Part shown: positions 33,415 to 42,073 of the stretch, piece by piece
How positions within the stretch are numbered: the first letter of the stretch is position 1
How the letters are laid out: the number at the start of each line of letters is the position of its first letter
Assembly: GCF_029360585.1 (NCBI RefSeq)
Contig: NZ_JAQZSJ010000011.1
Location: 62,001 to 126,000 of the forward strand
DNA length: 64,000 bases
Source: Cohnella caldifontis
Lineage (GTDB): Bacteria; Bacillota; Bacilli; Paenibacillales; Paenibacillaceae
Direction: 5' to 3'
The notes under the pieces: model-generated
Databases searched by the model: none
The model's input: only the letters and a program-made list of their open reading frames with translations
Told to the model about the DNA's origin: nothing
Position numbers and translations under genes: made by a program

Positions 33415-35049
33415 TTGGAAAATTCGGGCCGTAAACTTGTATTCGATTACATCGTGGTTGGAACCGGGCCGGCCGGTGCGGTCATGGCCAAGACGCTGAC
33501 CGACGACAAGTCGTCTTCGGTGCTTGTTTTGGAGGCCGGACCGAAAAAGGACCGCGATACGCCCATCAAAGACTCCGCGTTCGCGCTGGAGCTTGAGGAA
33601 AACTTCTTCCCCGAGTATTTCTGGCAGGGAGAAGGGGTGCCCCAGGAGGGGGTGGGCGGCCGGGCGTTCGAATGGACGACGGGGCGTCTCGCCGGGGGAG
33701 GATCCTCCATCAACGGAGAGCAGTACGTTCGGCCGACATCCGCGGTTTTCCGGGAGTGGGAAGCGCTGCTGGGGCCGGCGTGGTCGCCGAAACAGGCGAT
33801 TCGGAGATTCAAGGAATTGGAGAAATATAACGGCGCGACCGACAATCGGTCCAGTCGGGGCTACAAGGGGCGGATCGACATCCGGCAAGCGCCCGCGAGA
33901 CCGACGGACATGGCGAAAAAGCTGGTTTCGGCCATCGACTCCGCAACCGGGGTCGGGGAGATTCGGGATTACAACAATCCGGACACGCCGATAGGTGCTT
34001 TTACCCAATGGCAGTTGTACCAGCAACCGAACGGCAGGCGGGAGAGTTCGTCCACTGCGTTCCTCTCTTCGGATATCGTGACCCCAAGCGGGAGAGGCAA
34101 AAACGGCCGGAAAATCAAGATTTTCTATCAAACGTCCGCCCTTCGCGTACTGTTCGAAAACAAGCGCGCGGTCGGCGTGGAATTTTTGAAGGAAGGAGAG
34201 TATTCACGCGCGTATGCACGCAAGAAAGTCATCCTATCCGCCGGGATCAACAGCGCCCAATTGCTGATGCTTTCCGGAGTTGGACCGTCCCGGCAGTTAA
34301 AGGCTGCGGGAATCCCCGTCGTCTTCAACAACCCGAACGTGGGAAAGAGACTTCGCAACCATACCTTGAACTTTGCCGTTTTCAGCGCGAATCCCCATGA
34401 CATGCCCCTGCCCGATCACGATCCGAACGCCCTCTATACGGGCGGAGCCTTTCTCCCCGATCCGGCGCCGGGATCTCGTCCGGACAGAAGAGCCGTCCAG
34501 CTGCTCGGAATCGGCGACGACGAGAGCCGGACGCTGACGATCGCGATCTTGTATCTCAAGCCGAAAAGCCGGGGGAGCGTTCGCATCCAAAGCAAAGATC
34601 CCCTTCGGATCGTGCTGGCCGATGAAGGGTTTCTGACCAACGAAGATGACCTGGAATCCGTAAAACGGATTTACCGGGAATATATCAAGAAGATCGCGAT
34701 AGAGCTCGCGGCGATCGATCCGTCCTATCGATTGCTATCGCCTGCGATGGACGTCATCGATAACGACGAAGAATTGGAGAATTTCATCAAGGAGAACTTC
34801 GATCATAACCACCATCAGCAGGGCTCGCTGAGAATGGCGCCGCTCGAGAAGGGAGGCGTAGTCGATCCGTATGGGCGCGTTCACGGCGTCAGCGACTTGA
34901 TCGTCGCCGATGCTTCGATCATTCCCTTCACCGTAGATGGGAACACCTCGGCGGCTGCTTATTTGATCGGGCTGACCATCGCCGAGCGCTTAAGCAAAAC
35001 GAAAGAACGCAAAGGTCCGAGACGGCGGCGGGAAAGTTTTGAGGAGTAG
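33415..35049 (+). CDS. GMC-family FAD oxidoreductase
   Basis: 544 residues. FAD-binding motif FDYIVVGTGPAGAVMAKTL at the start, GMC signature regions TTGRLAGGGSSINGEQYVRP and VILSAGINSAQLLMLSGVGP, C-terminal NHHQQGSLRMAP with the active-site His pair and DLIVADASIIPFTVDGNTSA. Typical substrates are alcohols or choline-like compounds; here unassigned. TTG 33415 has TAAAGGAG 8 bp upstream. Followed by two DUF1259 genes that may be in the same unit. Confidence 0.92.
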   Translation: MENSGRKLVFDYIVVGTGPAGAVMAKTLTDDKSSSVLVLEAGPKKDRDTPIKDSAFALELEENFFPEYFWQGEGVPQEGVGGRAFEWTTGRLAGGGSSINGEQYVRPTSAVFREWEALLGPAWSPKQAIRRFKELEKYNGATDNRSSRGYKGRIDIRQAPARPTDMAKKLVSAIDSATGVGEIRDYNNPDTPIGAFTQWQLYQQPNGRRESSSTAFLSSDIVTPSGRGKNGRKIKIFYQTSALRVLFENKRAVGVEFLKEGEYSRAYARKKVILSAGINSAQLLMLSGVGPSRQLKAAGIPVVFNNPNVGKRLRNHTLNFAVFSANPHDMPLPDHDPNALYTGGAFLPDPAPGSRPDRRAVQLLGIGDDESRTLTIAILYLKPKSRGSVRIQSKDPLRIVLADEGFLTNEDDLESVKRIYREYIKKIAIELAAIDPSYRLLSPAMDVIDNDEELENFIKENFDHNHHQQGSLRMAPLEKGGVVDPYGRVHGVSDLIVADASIIPFTVDGNTSAAAYLIGLTIAERLSKTKERKGPRRRRESFEE

Positions 35050-35133
35050 GTTCACGAAAACCGGGTGACAAGCACAGTTCGCTTTCCCGCAGGGATCATA
35101 GATTGTTCCAGAACCGACAAAAGGAGGATTTCA

Positions 35134-35553
35134 ATGGCAAAGAAAGCATGCGTAAGCCCGCGATTCAGAAGGCTGTGCACCCAATTTGCGAACATATTGG
35201 GAGGGGAATCGGAAATCGAGGAAGGTCCGGTTTGTTTCGTCACGCGGATGACGAACTTACGGGAGACCATCTTGGGAAGAAGAACCCGCTCGCCTTTGGT
35301 TCAAATGCAAATGTTTTCGTTCGAATCCCTGGATCCGTCGGGACGCGCGCTCTGCTTGGGCGAAACGGCCGTTCATCAAAATCAGGTGAACCGATTGATG
35401 TCGAATCTTCGCAAAAGCGGGATTAAAGTAACGGCCCTGCATAACCACTGGCTGAAAGAAAACCCCCGTTTAATGTATATGCACTGGGAAGCGGTCATGA
35501 ATCCGGTCGTGTTTGCTAGAAGAACGAAAGCGGCCATCCGATTCTTGGGCTAA
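35134..35553 (+). CDS. DUF1259 family protein, copy 1
   Basis: 139 residues. The core ALCLGETAVHQNQVNRLMSN and IKVTALHNHWLKENPRLMYM carry the His residues that mark DUF1259 (LpqO/LppY-like) domains, plus MHWEAVMNPVVFARR. There is no signal peptide, unlike longer homologs. ATG 35134 with AAAAGGAGG upstream. Next copy follows 50 bp later. Function unknown; a metal- or ligand-binding role is suggested by the conserved His. Confidence 0.84.
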   Translation: MAKKACVSPRFRRLCTQFANILGGESEIEEGPVCFVTRMTNLRETILGRRTRSPLVQMQMFSFESLDPSGRALCLGETAVHQNQVNRLMSNLRKSGIKVTALHNHWLKENPRLMYMHWEAVMNPVVFARRTKAAIRFLG

Positions 35554-35603
35554 GGGTTGGCCGTTAAACGATATCTCAAGAAATAAAAGGAGGATGAATT
35601 CGA

Positions 35604-36026
35604 TTGGCGCAAACCGTGAAAGCAAGTCCTCAATTTAGAAGGCTATGCAACCAATTCTCGGCCATTTTAGGCGGAACGGAGCATGAAATTACCAAGGGAC
35701 CGGTTTGTTTCGTCACGAGAAACAGAAGGGTAAACGCTTCGATTTTGGGAAGACGCACCACTTCGCCTTTGGTCCGGTACCAATTGTTCTCGTTCGAATC
35801 GCTCGATAAATCAGGACGCGCGCTGTGTCTGGGGGAAACGGCGCTCTTCCAAAACCAAGCCAACCGATTGCTGTCCAATCTCCGCAAGAACGGGATCAAA
35901 GTGACGGCTCTCCACAACCACTGGTTGTTCGAGAACCCGCGCCTCATGTATATTCACTGGGAGTCGATCGATAATCCCCTTGCATTCGCCAGGAAAGTGA
36001 AGCGTTCGATCGCCTTCTTGGGCTGA
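35604..36026 (+). CDS. DUF1259 family protein, copy 2 (tandem paralogue)
   Basis: 140 residues; about two thirds identical to the gene before it, with the same conserved segments (ALCLGETALFQNQANRLLSN, LHNHWLFENPRLMYIHWESI). TTG start with AAAAGGAGG upstream. Tandem duplication keeps both ribosome sites and lengths. In some relatives the two repeats lie in one chain, so these may assemble as a heterodimer. Followed by a terminator. Confidence 0.84.
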   Translation: MAQTVKASPQFRRLCNQFSAILGGTEHEITKGPVCFVTRNRRVNASILGRRTTSPLVRYQLFSFESLDKSGRALCLGETALFQNQANRLLSNLRKNGIKVTALHNHWLFENPRLMYIHWESIDNPLAFARKVKRSIAFLG

Positions 36027-36054
36027 AGGCGCGAATTCTATAGATGGAAACGCG

Positions 36055-36090
36055 AAAGCCGGGAACCCGCTGCGGGAATTCCCGGCTTTT
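36055..36090 (+). terminator. Terminator after DUF1259 pair
   Basis: AAAGCCGGGAA and TTCCCGGCTTT form an 11-bp perfect outer stem enclosing CCCGC/GCGGG, then TTTTA. Confidence 0.92.
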
Positions 36091-36176
36091 ATCATTGCTC
36101 AATTCGAGGAATCCGCTAGAATAGGAATATCGTTTCATTCCATTTTGATCTGCGGGTCATCGAGAGGAAATCAGCC

Positions 36177-37079
36177 ATGAAGCAGGGAATCGTCTATGCC
36201 GCATTGTCGTATTTGGCTTGGGGGCTGCTGCCGCTCTATTGGCGTCTGTTTCAAAACATGCCGGCATGGGAAGTGCTCGCGCATCGCGTCGTTTGGGCTT
36301 TCGCGTTCGTCGCGCTGCCGGTGACGGCGGGCAAGCAGTGGAACCGATTGAAGAAGGTCGTCGCGGACAGACGGAGCAAAATCGCCGTCGCGCTGTGTTC
36401 CGTATTCATCAGCGCGAACTGGCTGATCTACATCTGGGCCGTGAACCACGATCAAGTGGTGGAGACGAGCCTAGGTTATTATATGAATCCGCTCATCAGC
36501 ATCTTGGTGGCGGTTGCGTTCCTGAAGGAGCGGCTGTCGGCCTTGCAATGGATCGCCATCGGACTTGCCGGTACCGGCGTGTTGGTAATGACGGTCGAAC
36601 TTGGCCGTCTTCCGTGGGTTTCGCTGGCGCTGGCCGTTTCGTTCTCCCTGTACGGACTCGCGAAGAAAGCCGTGAAAGTAGACGCGCTGCTGGGGCTCAC
36701 GTGGGAGACGATGATCGTGCTGCCCCTGTCGATCGTTTATTTGCTGTTCCTGCAGACGCAAGGTACGGGTACGTTTACCCAACTGCCGGTTTCGAAAATG
36801 CTGATCTTGCTGCTCGCCGGACCGGCAACCGCCCTGCCGCTGTTCTGGTTCGCCAAAGCGACGAGCCTGCTGCCGCTCTCTTTGGTCGGCTTCATTCAAT
36901 ATCTCTCTCCGACGACAAGTCTGCTGCTCGCGATTTTCGTCTTCCATGAGCCATTCCAAACGTCCCAGCTGGCCAGCTTCGCGCTCATTTGGCTGGCGCT
37001 CGTCGTCTACAGCGCGGCTTCGTTTCTCGGAACCAAACCGGCGGCCAATCGACTGGCACAGGCGGAGCATAAGGCTTAA
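36177..37079 (+). CDS. rarD: RarD-type EamA transporter
   Basis: 300 residues with ten membrane helices. N-terminal GIVYAALSYLAWGLLPLYWR with conserved WEVLAHRVVWA, then SANWLIYIWAVNHDQVVETS and SLGYYMNPLISILVAVAFLKE, all diagnostic of RarD (chloramphenicol-sensitivity protein) within the drug/metabolite transporter superfamily. Substrate unknown. ATG with GAGAGG upstream. It is 87 bp past the terminator, monocistronic. Confidence 0.93.
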   Translation: MKQGIVYAALSYLAWGLLPLYWRLFQNMPAWEVLAHRVVWAFAFVALPVTAGKQWNRLKKVVADRRSKIAVALCSVFISANWLIYIWAVNHDQVVETSLGYYMNPLISILVAVAFLKERLSALQWIAIGLAGTGVLVMTVELGRLPWVSLALAVSFSLYGLAKKAVKVDALLGLTWETMIVLPLSIVYLLFLQTQGTGTFTQLPVSKMLILLLAGPATALPLFWFAKATSLLPLSLVGFIQYLSPTTSLLLAIFVFHEPFQTSQLASFALIWLALVVYSAASFLGTKPAANRLAQAEHKA

Positions 37080-37144
37080 TCAAGAAGAAAAGCCATGCTT
37101 GTCCCGGATGAATCAGCATGGCTGCACAAGCGATCCATTATCGT

Positions 37145-37510
37145 TTAGAACACCAGGATGGCTCCCCGTACGGTTGCCGCTCCCGCGCCGATATTCGTAA
37201 TACGCAGCCTAAAAGTGCCTGCAGGCAAGATGAAGGGCAAAGTAACCGTTCGTACGCCGGTTACGGTCACGCTGTTCGTGGCCGGCAGACCCGTGACGGC
37301 ATTCACGAACTGGTAACGAATGACCGGAGTCGCCGTCGTGCCGACCCCCCTGCTTTGCGATACGACGACTTCGCCCCGGTTGATTGCGCGGCGAACCTGA
37401 AACGAAGCCGTGAGCACCGTCCCCCTGAAGGAAAGGAAAATAAACGGAATCACTTGACGAATCGTTTTAAGGGAGGATCTTCGCGCGGAACGCTTTAAAG
37501 AAGGGCGCAT
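37145..37510 (-). CDS. Small beta-rich protein of unknown family
   Basis: 121 residues. Basic N-terminus (MRPSLKRSARRSSLKTIRQV), one hydrophobic stretch (PFIFLSFRGTVLTASF), then alternating Val/Thr strands (TNSVTVTGVRTVTLPFILP, GAGAATVRGAILVF). A beta-sandwich or spore-coat-like composition is suggested but no family is recognised. ATG 37510 with AAGGAGGTGATG upstream at ideal spacing, so the gene is well supported. Divergent from map. Confidence 0.68.
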   Translation of the reverse strand: MRPSLKRSARRSSLKTIRQVIPFIFLSFRGTVLTASFQVRRAINRGEVVVSQSRGVGTTATPVIRYQFVNAVTGLPATNSVTVTGVRTVTLPFILPAGTFRLRITNIGAGAATVRGAILVF

Positions 37511-37646
37511 TTCATCACCTCCTTGTCCAGGTATACGTTACAATATGTAATTCGTTCGCGAGGGTTCGATTCCGCAGGGAAAATGGGGTTTCGCTTGCAG
37601 GCTATGTTAAAATATGGGGGCATCCATTAAAAACGGAGGGATGAAG

Positions 37647-38393
37647 GTGACCGTTCAGAACCTTGAAGATATTGACGGCCTTAAAAAGATCGGAAAAATC
37701 GTCGCGTTAACCATCAACGAGATGAAACGTTGCGCACGCGTCGGAATGACGACGAGAGAACTCGATGACATCGGGGGCCGTATCCTGAAGGAGCATGGGG
37801 CAACGTCCGCGCCTAAAAAAACTTACGACTTCCCCGGCCATACTTGCATCAGCCTGAACCACGAGGTTGCCCATGGCATACCGGGCAACCGGATCATCGG
37901 GCCGGGCGATTTGATTAACATCGATGTTTCGGCGGAGCTCGGCGGATATTACGCGGATGCCGGTCACTCCTTTACGATGCCTCCGCACGATCCGTCGTTA
38001 ACGCGGCTTTGCCAATACACGCACGATACGATGATGAAAATCATTTCTTCTCTCCGCCATGGAGTCAAATTGAACGAGATCGGAAGGATGATTCAGACGG
38101 AGGCGCAAAGGGGAGGGTACCGGGCGATCAACAATTTGTGCAGCCACGGAATCGGGAAAGCGCTGCATGAAGCCCCGACGGAGATCCTGCCTTTTTACAA
38201 CAAACAGGATCGCCGCGTATTGAAAGAGGGGCTGGTCATCACGATCGAGCCTTTCTTGTCCACCGGAGCCGATTATGTCGTGGAGCAGCCGGACGGATGG
38301 ACCATGCGCGTTCCCGACAGAAGCTATGTGGCGCAGCACGAGCATACGATTATCATTACAAGGGATCAGCCGATTATCGTAACCGTGGCGTAA
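37647..38393 (+). CDS. map: Methionine aminopeptidase, type I
   Basis: Removes initiator Met. 248 residues; all metal ligands visible: NIDVSAELGGYYADAG (two Asp), SHGIGKALHEAP (His), ITIEPFLS (Glu), AQHEHTIII (Glu). The His pocket FPGHTCISLNHEVAHGIP is present. Start set at GTG 37647 because GGAGG lies 7 bp upstream; ATG 37641 falls too close to it. This is probably a second, non-ribosomal-operon map, as Bacillus relatives carry two. ATG-type neighbours do not form an operon. Confidence 0.95.
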   Translation: MTVQNLEDIDGLKKIGKIVALTINEMKRCARVGMTTRELDDIGGRILKEHGATSAPKKTYDFPGHTCISLNHEVAHGIPGNRIIGPGDLINIDVSAELGGYYADAGHSFTMPPHDPSLTRLCQYTHDTMMKIISSLRHGVKLNEIGRMIQTEAQRGGYRAINNLCSHGIGKALHEAPTEILPFYNKQDRRVLKEGLVITIEPFLSTGADYVVEQPDGWTMRVPDRSYVAQHEHTIIITRDQPIIVTVA

Positions 38394-38455
38394 TCCGTCT
38401 GCGCAATGTCGGTTTGAACACACCTGCCGTCGGATATGGGGAGGAGCGCGTTTCC

Positions 38456-39730
38456 GTGCGAAAGTGGATCCTATGTATGTTGGCGGGGCTGCTTGCGGGT
38501 TTGACGGGGGCGCCGCTCGCGCTGGGCAAAGCTTCCAACCGCGTAGAGACGGTCGATATGACGACGTGGGAGCATCCGGTGAAAGCCGTATTCGAAGTGT
38601 ACGACGTCACGGTTAACCGGGTACGGCTGGCTCAAAACCGCACCTATCCCATTTTCGACGTAACGCTGCCCTATCCGCTCCAAGAGGAGTATGAGAGCAG
38701 CTTTTACGCGCTCGTTGAAGACATTGCGCAAGCCAACGGTTACTGGAGCTATGAATTGGCGGTCGAACGATCGATCGTTGCCAAGGTGCAGTGCGATCGG
38801 AAGCGGCATGAGGTCACGCAAGTTTCGATTAATGGCAGCACGACGTATTTCGATCGGACGTTTGAAAAGGAACTTTCCGGGATTCGCAGCGCGGACCGGT
38901 TAGACGTGGTCGCCAAAGGGGATCTCGACGGGGACGGGCGGATCGAGTACGTCGTCTGCCGGGAAAATCCGGATCCGATGAGCCCGGACATTCTCCTGCA
39001 CGTGGTGCAATGGGATGGCAAGAAGTTCGTCAATCGAGGCAGATTGCGGGATGATACCGGGAGCGTCGTCCATGAGCTGGATCACGTGGAGATCGCCAGA
39101 TTGGATCATACCGACGCGAAATATATCGCGGTGTACATGAAGGTCGGTTTGTCGGGGTATGGGTTCAGCTTATACCGCTGGAAATCCGGTCATGCGGAGC
39201 CGCTTCTGACGAACGTGCCGACCGCAACGGGGAAAGGTTCGCGTTATTTGAAGGACTTCGATCGGGACGGCATCGCCGACAGCGTATCGGAGTATGGCTA
39301 CTTCGATACGCAGTCCCACACCATTTATGCTTATCACCGGTTTGACCGGCCGGAGGCGGTGAAGTACAAGGTCGCCTACGACAATGAGCAAGGGAAGTTC
39401 ATTTATCCGAGCACGCCGGAGGGTGTCATCCGGAACTATGTCGAAGACTGCCACTGGAGCGACGTGCTTCAGGGAGAGATGAAAAAGCTGATCGTTGACG
39501 ACGAGATCCTGAAATTCGAGGTCGGAGACTATATTTACCTTGGAACGATGGAATATGGCGGCCTGGATCTGAAGTTCGCGACGGTCAGCGATCGGAACGG
39601 AGTCCGTCTGATCGAGTGCGGAGAAGAGTTTGCAGGCGAATTCGCCTCGAGTCCTTTGCGATTTACGATGGTGAAACAAAAGAAACTGTGGAAAATCAAG
39701 AACATCCAGCCTGCGGGCGTCCCCGATTGA
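38456..39730 (+). CDS. Secreted protein with FG-GAP-like calcium motifs
   Basis: 424 residues. Signal peptide KWILCMLAGLLAGLTGAPLA, then a protein with acidic loops VAKGDLDGDGRIEYVVCR and KDFDRDGIADSVSEYG that resemble FG-GAP/VCBS calcium-binding repeats. GTG 38456 with GGGGAGG 11 bp upstream. Resembles the extracytoplasmic part of the sigma-partner protein at 15679 in having a DLDGDG motif near the centre, but no clear sequence kinship beyond that. Function unknown. Confidence 0.72.
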   Translation: MRKWILCMLAGLLAGLTGAPLALGKASNRVETVDMTTWEHPVKAVFEVYDVTVNRVRLAQNRTYPIFDVTLPYPLQEEYESSFYALVEDIAQANGYWSYELAVERSIVAKVQCDRKRHEVTQVSINGSTTYFDRTFEKELSGIRSADRLDVVAKGDLDGDGRIEYVVCRENPDPMSPDILLHVVQWDGKKFVNRGRLRDDTGSVVHELDHVEIARLDHTDAKYIAVYMKVGLSGYGFSLYRWKSGHAEPLLTNVPTATGKGSRYLKDFDRDGIADSVSEYGYFDTQSHTIYAYHRFDRPEAVKYKVAYDNEQGKFIYPSTPEGVIRNYVEDCHWSDVLQGEMKKLIVDDEILKFEVGDYIYLGTMEYGGLDLKFATVSDRNGVRLIECGEEFAGEFASSPLRFTMVKQKKLWKIKNIQPAGVPD

Positions 39731-39756
39731 AAACTTTTCCAATGACATCTAATTGG

Positions 39757-39783
39757 TGTATGATACATATGATGTATTATACA
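39757..39783. promoter_or_regulatory. Near-perfect 27-bp palindrome, MarR operator
   Basis: TGTATGATACAT - ATG - ATGTATTATACA, 12-bp arms with one mismatch, lying 25 bp before the MarR gene. TATGAT inside it may be the -10 box, so binding would block RNA polymerase. Autoregulation is likely. Confidence 0.78.
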
Positions 39784-39806
39784 CGCATTAAGTCGAGGTG
39801 AAATCG

Positions 39807-40259
39807 GTGGCCGAAAACTATTTTATGGATTTGAGATCGACGGTTCAGCGCTTCGTGAAGTTATTCGGAGTCCTCGAGAACCATGTAACGCCGTGCGGCT
39901 TTCCTCTCTCCGTGTCTCAGGTCTATGCCATGCAAGAACTCGAAAAGGAAAACATGTCGATTACCGAGTTGGCGTTACGTTTAGATTTGGAAAGAAGCTC
40001 GGTCAGCAGGCTCGTCGACGATCTGGTGAAGGGTGAATTCGTTTCGCGCGAAACCAACGCGGCGAATCGCAGAGAAGTCGTCCTGCACCTGACGGAGAAA
40101 GGGAAAAAGTCGATTCAACAAGTGAAGAAGCAATCGATCCTGTTTTTTCAAAACGTATTATCCGATTACACGGAGGAAGATAAAACGATCATCCTCGAAG
40201 GTTTTCGGAAATTCTCGGAAGCACTCTCCCGGCAAAGGGGGGGGAAACATGATAAATAG
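39807..40259 (+). CDS. MarR-family transcriptional regulator
   Basis: 150 residues, winged HTH with LSVSQVYAMQELEKENMSIT, ELALRLDLERSSVSRLVDDL, VSRETNAANRREVVLHLTEK. GTG 39807 is preferred because GAGGTG lies 7 bp upstream; GTG 39798 overlaps that site. It heads a three-gene unit with a small membrane protein (overlapping) and a methyltransferase. Confidence 0.92.
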   Translation: MAENYFMDLRSTVQRFVKLFGVLENHVTPCGFPLSVSQVYAMQELEKENMSITELALRLDLERSSVSRLVDDLVKGEFVSRETNAANRREVVLHLTEKGKKSIQQVKKQSILFFQNVLSDYTEEDKTIILEGFRKFSEALSRQRGGKHDK

Positions 40260-40563
40260 GAAAACCCAGACGGCAACCAATATTTCGTCCTTTGTCCTCG
40301 CGTTTTTGGCATCTTCCCATCACTGGATACATATGGGAATCATGATGCTGCTTGGCGGCTCTACGAACATGATGTCGACGATGTCAGCGGTATTCTGGAT
40401 TCGGCGAATCATGATCCTTCTGACGCTCGTTACGATCGGGGTTTCGATCTATCGTTTATATAAACACCGTTGTAAAGATCCTCTGACCCTTCTGTTTTCT
40501 TCTCTATCCGTTGTCGTTTCCTTAGGTTTTATTTTCTATACGCTGAATCGATTCGGCTGGTAG
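40249..40563 (+). CDS. Small three-helix membrane protein
   Basis: 104 residues; helices near residues 13-30 (SFVLAFLASSHHWIHMGIMM), 50-66 (RRIMILLTLVTIGVSIYRLY) and 80-100. The ATG overlaps the MarR stop and has GGGGGGAAAC upstream, so translation is coupled. A HHWIH stretch may bind a metal. No family recognised; a role with the MarR regulator or methyltransferase is plausible from context. Confidence 0.7.
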   Translation: MINRKTQTATNISSFVLAFLASSHHWIHMGIMMLLGGSTNMMSTMSAVFWIRRIMILLTLVTIGVSIYRLYKHRCKDPLTLLFSSLSVVVSLGFIFYTLNRFGW

Positions 40564-40579
40564 CCGGGGAGGGACTGCC

Positions 40580-41158
40580 GTGGAGTTTCGCAAAGACTTG
40601 ACTCATCTGGGGTGGGAAGAAGTCCGTAATCGCCAGAAAAAACGGCTCCCGTTAGTCGAAGAATGGGCGCGAATCGCCGGTATCGAAGAAGGCATAACCT
40701 TACTGGATATCGGTTCGGGTCCCGGGGTATTCTTGGATGCGTATTCCGAAAGGATTGGGGAGCAAGGTCGGGTCATCGCGCTCGAGAAATCCATGGAAGC
40801 CGTTCAATCCTATCTGCGACATTCGAATCGGGCGAACGTGAAAGTCGTATGCTGGGATGCGGAGCAGCCTTATCCTGAAGATTTACGCGACATTGACGTG
40901 ATTACGCTTACGGATGTGTTGCATCACGCGGATTCCATCCAAGCGATTTTGCGGAACGTACATGCGCTCGCGAGCGCGAACACGCGAATCCTCATCTCCG
41001 AATTCGATCCGGATGCCGAGGGGCGGATCGGCCCTCCATTGGCCCACCGGATCTCCATGGGTGAGCTGAGGTCGGTTGCCGCAACCCAGGGATTCGAAGG
41101 AATCGGAGAAGGCAAACAAGATTTCGAGCACTATTTTCTGTTGCTGAGGCGCGGTTAA
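40580..41158 (+). CDS. SAM-dependent class I methyltransferase
   Basis: 192 residues. Motif I LLDIGSGPGVFLDAYSERIG near residue 45, acidic motif II IALEKSM, motif post-I DVITLTDVLHHAD near 115. The N-terminus WEEVRNRQKKRLPLVEEWAR suggests a small-molecule methyltransferase. GTG start, 16 bp after the membrane protein. Third gene of the MarR unit; with MarR control it may detoxify a phenolic or metalloid compound, which is a guess. Confidence 0.88.
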   Translation: MEFRKDLTHLGWEEVRNRQKKRLPLVEEWARIAGIEEGITLLDIGSGPGVFLDAYSERIGEQGRVIALEKSMEAVQSYLRHSNRANVKVVCWDAEQPYPEDLRDIDVITLTDVLHHADSIQAILRNVHALASANTRILISEFDPDAEGRIGPPLAHRISMGELRSVAATQGFEGIGEGKQDFEHYFLLLRRG

Positions 41159-41263
41159 CGAGTATCCGGTACAAGATTTTTTTGTCGAATAGACTCGCAG
41201 AAGGATTTTTGCGATTCTTAGTGAATAAATAGAAGTATATCTCACTGAAAAGGAGCTGTGACC

Positions 41264-41515
41264 GTGGCCTACGTAATTACGTCTGCATGTATCGAAGAGC
41301 GGGCGGGGGAATGCAAGCTCGTATGCCCCGTCGACTGCATCGCGGAAGGCACTTCCGAGGATGGCGAACACATGTTTTTCATCGATCCCGACGTCTGCAT
41401 CGAATGCGGAGCCTGTGAGACGGCATGCCCCGTGGCAGCGATCTACCACGAAAACGACGTCCCCGATTCCGAGAAGGCGTTTATCGAGAAAAACAGGCTA
41501 TTCTATCAGAAGTAA
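41264..41515 (+). CDS. Ferredoxin with two iron-sulfur sites
   Basis: 83 residues, bacterial-type 7Fe/8Fe ferredoxin. First site CIEERAGECKLVCPVDC, second CIECGACETACP. GTG 41264 chosen over 41258 because AAAGGAG is 8 bp upstream of it; the resulting start MAYVITSAC matches the family. The acidic IYHENDVPDSEKAFIEKNR end is typical. Followed by its own terminator. Electron partner unknown. Confidence 0.93.
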   Translation: MAYVITSACIEERAGECKLVCPVDCIAEGTSEDGEHMFFIDPDVCIECGACETACPVAAIYHENDVPDSEKAFIEKNRLFYQK

Positions 41516-41522
41516 AACGAAT

Positions 41523-41550
41523 GGGGCCGCTTGCGCGGCCTCTTGTTTTT
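41523..41550 (+). terminator. Terminator of ferredoxin gene
   Basis: GGCCGC - TTGC - GCGGCC, extended by G-T/G-C pairs, then TCTTGTTTTT. Confidence 0.85.
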
Positions 41551-41577
41551 ATTGGAGACGGAGAAGTCAACTTCGCA

Positions 41578-41922
41578 CTACGTCCAACGGGCTGCCCATA
41601 ATTTCATTTCGTGGAGGATGACGTGCAGATCCTTGCCCTTCGGGGTGAGGGAGTACTCGACCGTGACGGGAACGGTCGGGAACACCGTGCGCTCCAGCAC
41701 GCCTTTCTCCTCCAGGTGGCGAAGCGTGCTGGTCAGGGCGCGGGGGCTGACTTGGGGGATTTTGCGCTGCAGCTCCCCGAAGCGAAGGGTGCCGCAGAAG
41801 AGCTCCCGGATGACGAGAAACGCCCATTTTCCGCCCAGCACCTCCAGCGTTTTTTCGATGTTGCACTCGATATGCTCCGGCGTTTTCGGAATGTAATTGC
41901 TGGCCTTGGGAATCGTAGACAT
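41578..41922 (-). CDS. HxlR-family transcriptional regulator
   Basis: 114 residues: CNIEKTLEVLGGKWAFLVIR, LFCGTLRFGELQRKIPQVSP, RALTSTLRHLEEKGVLERTV. Single Cys near residue 21. ATG 41922 with AAAGGAGG 9 bp upstream. Divergent from an aldo/keto reductase gene with two inverted repeats between them. Confidence 0.92.
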   Translation of the reverse strand: MSTIPKASNYIPKTPEHIECNIEKTLEVLGGKWAFLVIRELFCGTLRFGELQRKIPQVSPRALTSTLRHLEEKGVLERTVFPTVPVTVEYSLTPKGKDLHVILHEMKLWAARWT

Positions 41923-41945
41923 CGGCAGCGGCCTCCTTTTGCTCA

Positions 41946-42000
41946 CTATACATTGTATAGCATGTATATTCGCTATAATTAAGTGAAAGACTTTTCACTT
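41946..42000. promoter_or_regulatory. Two inverted repeats between HxlR and aldo/keto reductase genes
   Basis: CTATACATTGTATAG (41946-41960; 6-bp arms, 3-bp centre) and AAGTGAAA-GACT-TTTCACTT (41981-42000; 8-bp arms). They lie in the 152-bp divergent gap and are likely operator sites of the HxlR regulator. Confidence 0.62.
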
Positions 42001-42073
42001 CTTTCTATCGTATAGGATCAATTGTAAAATGAAAATGGTTTTAACATCAACAAACGACGAGGAGGCCGTTACG

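Noticed and set aside
37080-37144. Hairpin AGCCATGCT/AGCATGGCT after rarD as a terminator
   Set aside because: The stem is real (9 bp) but it lacks a T tail and has a large loop, so it was not listed as a feature.
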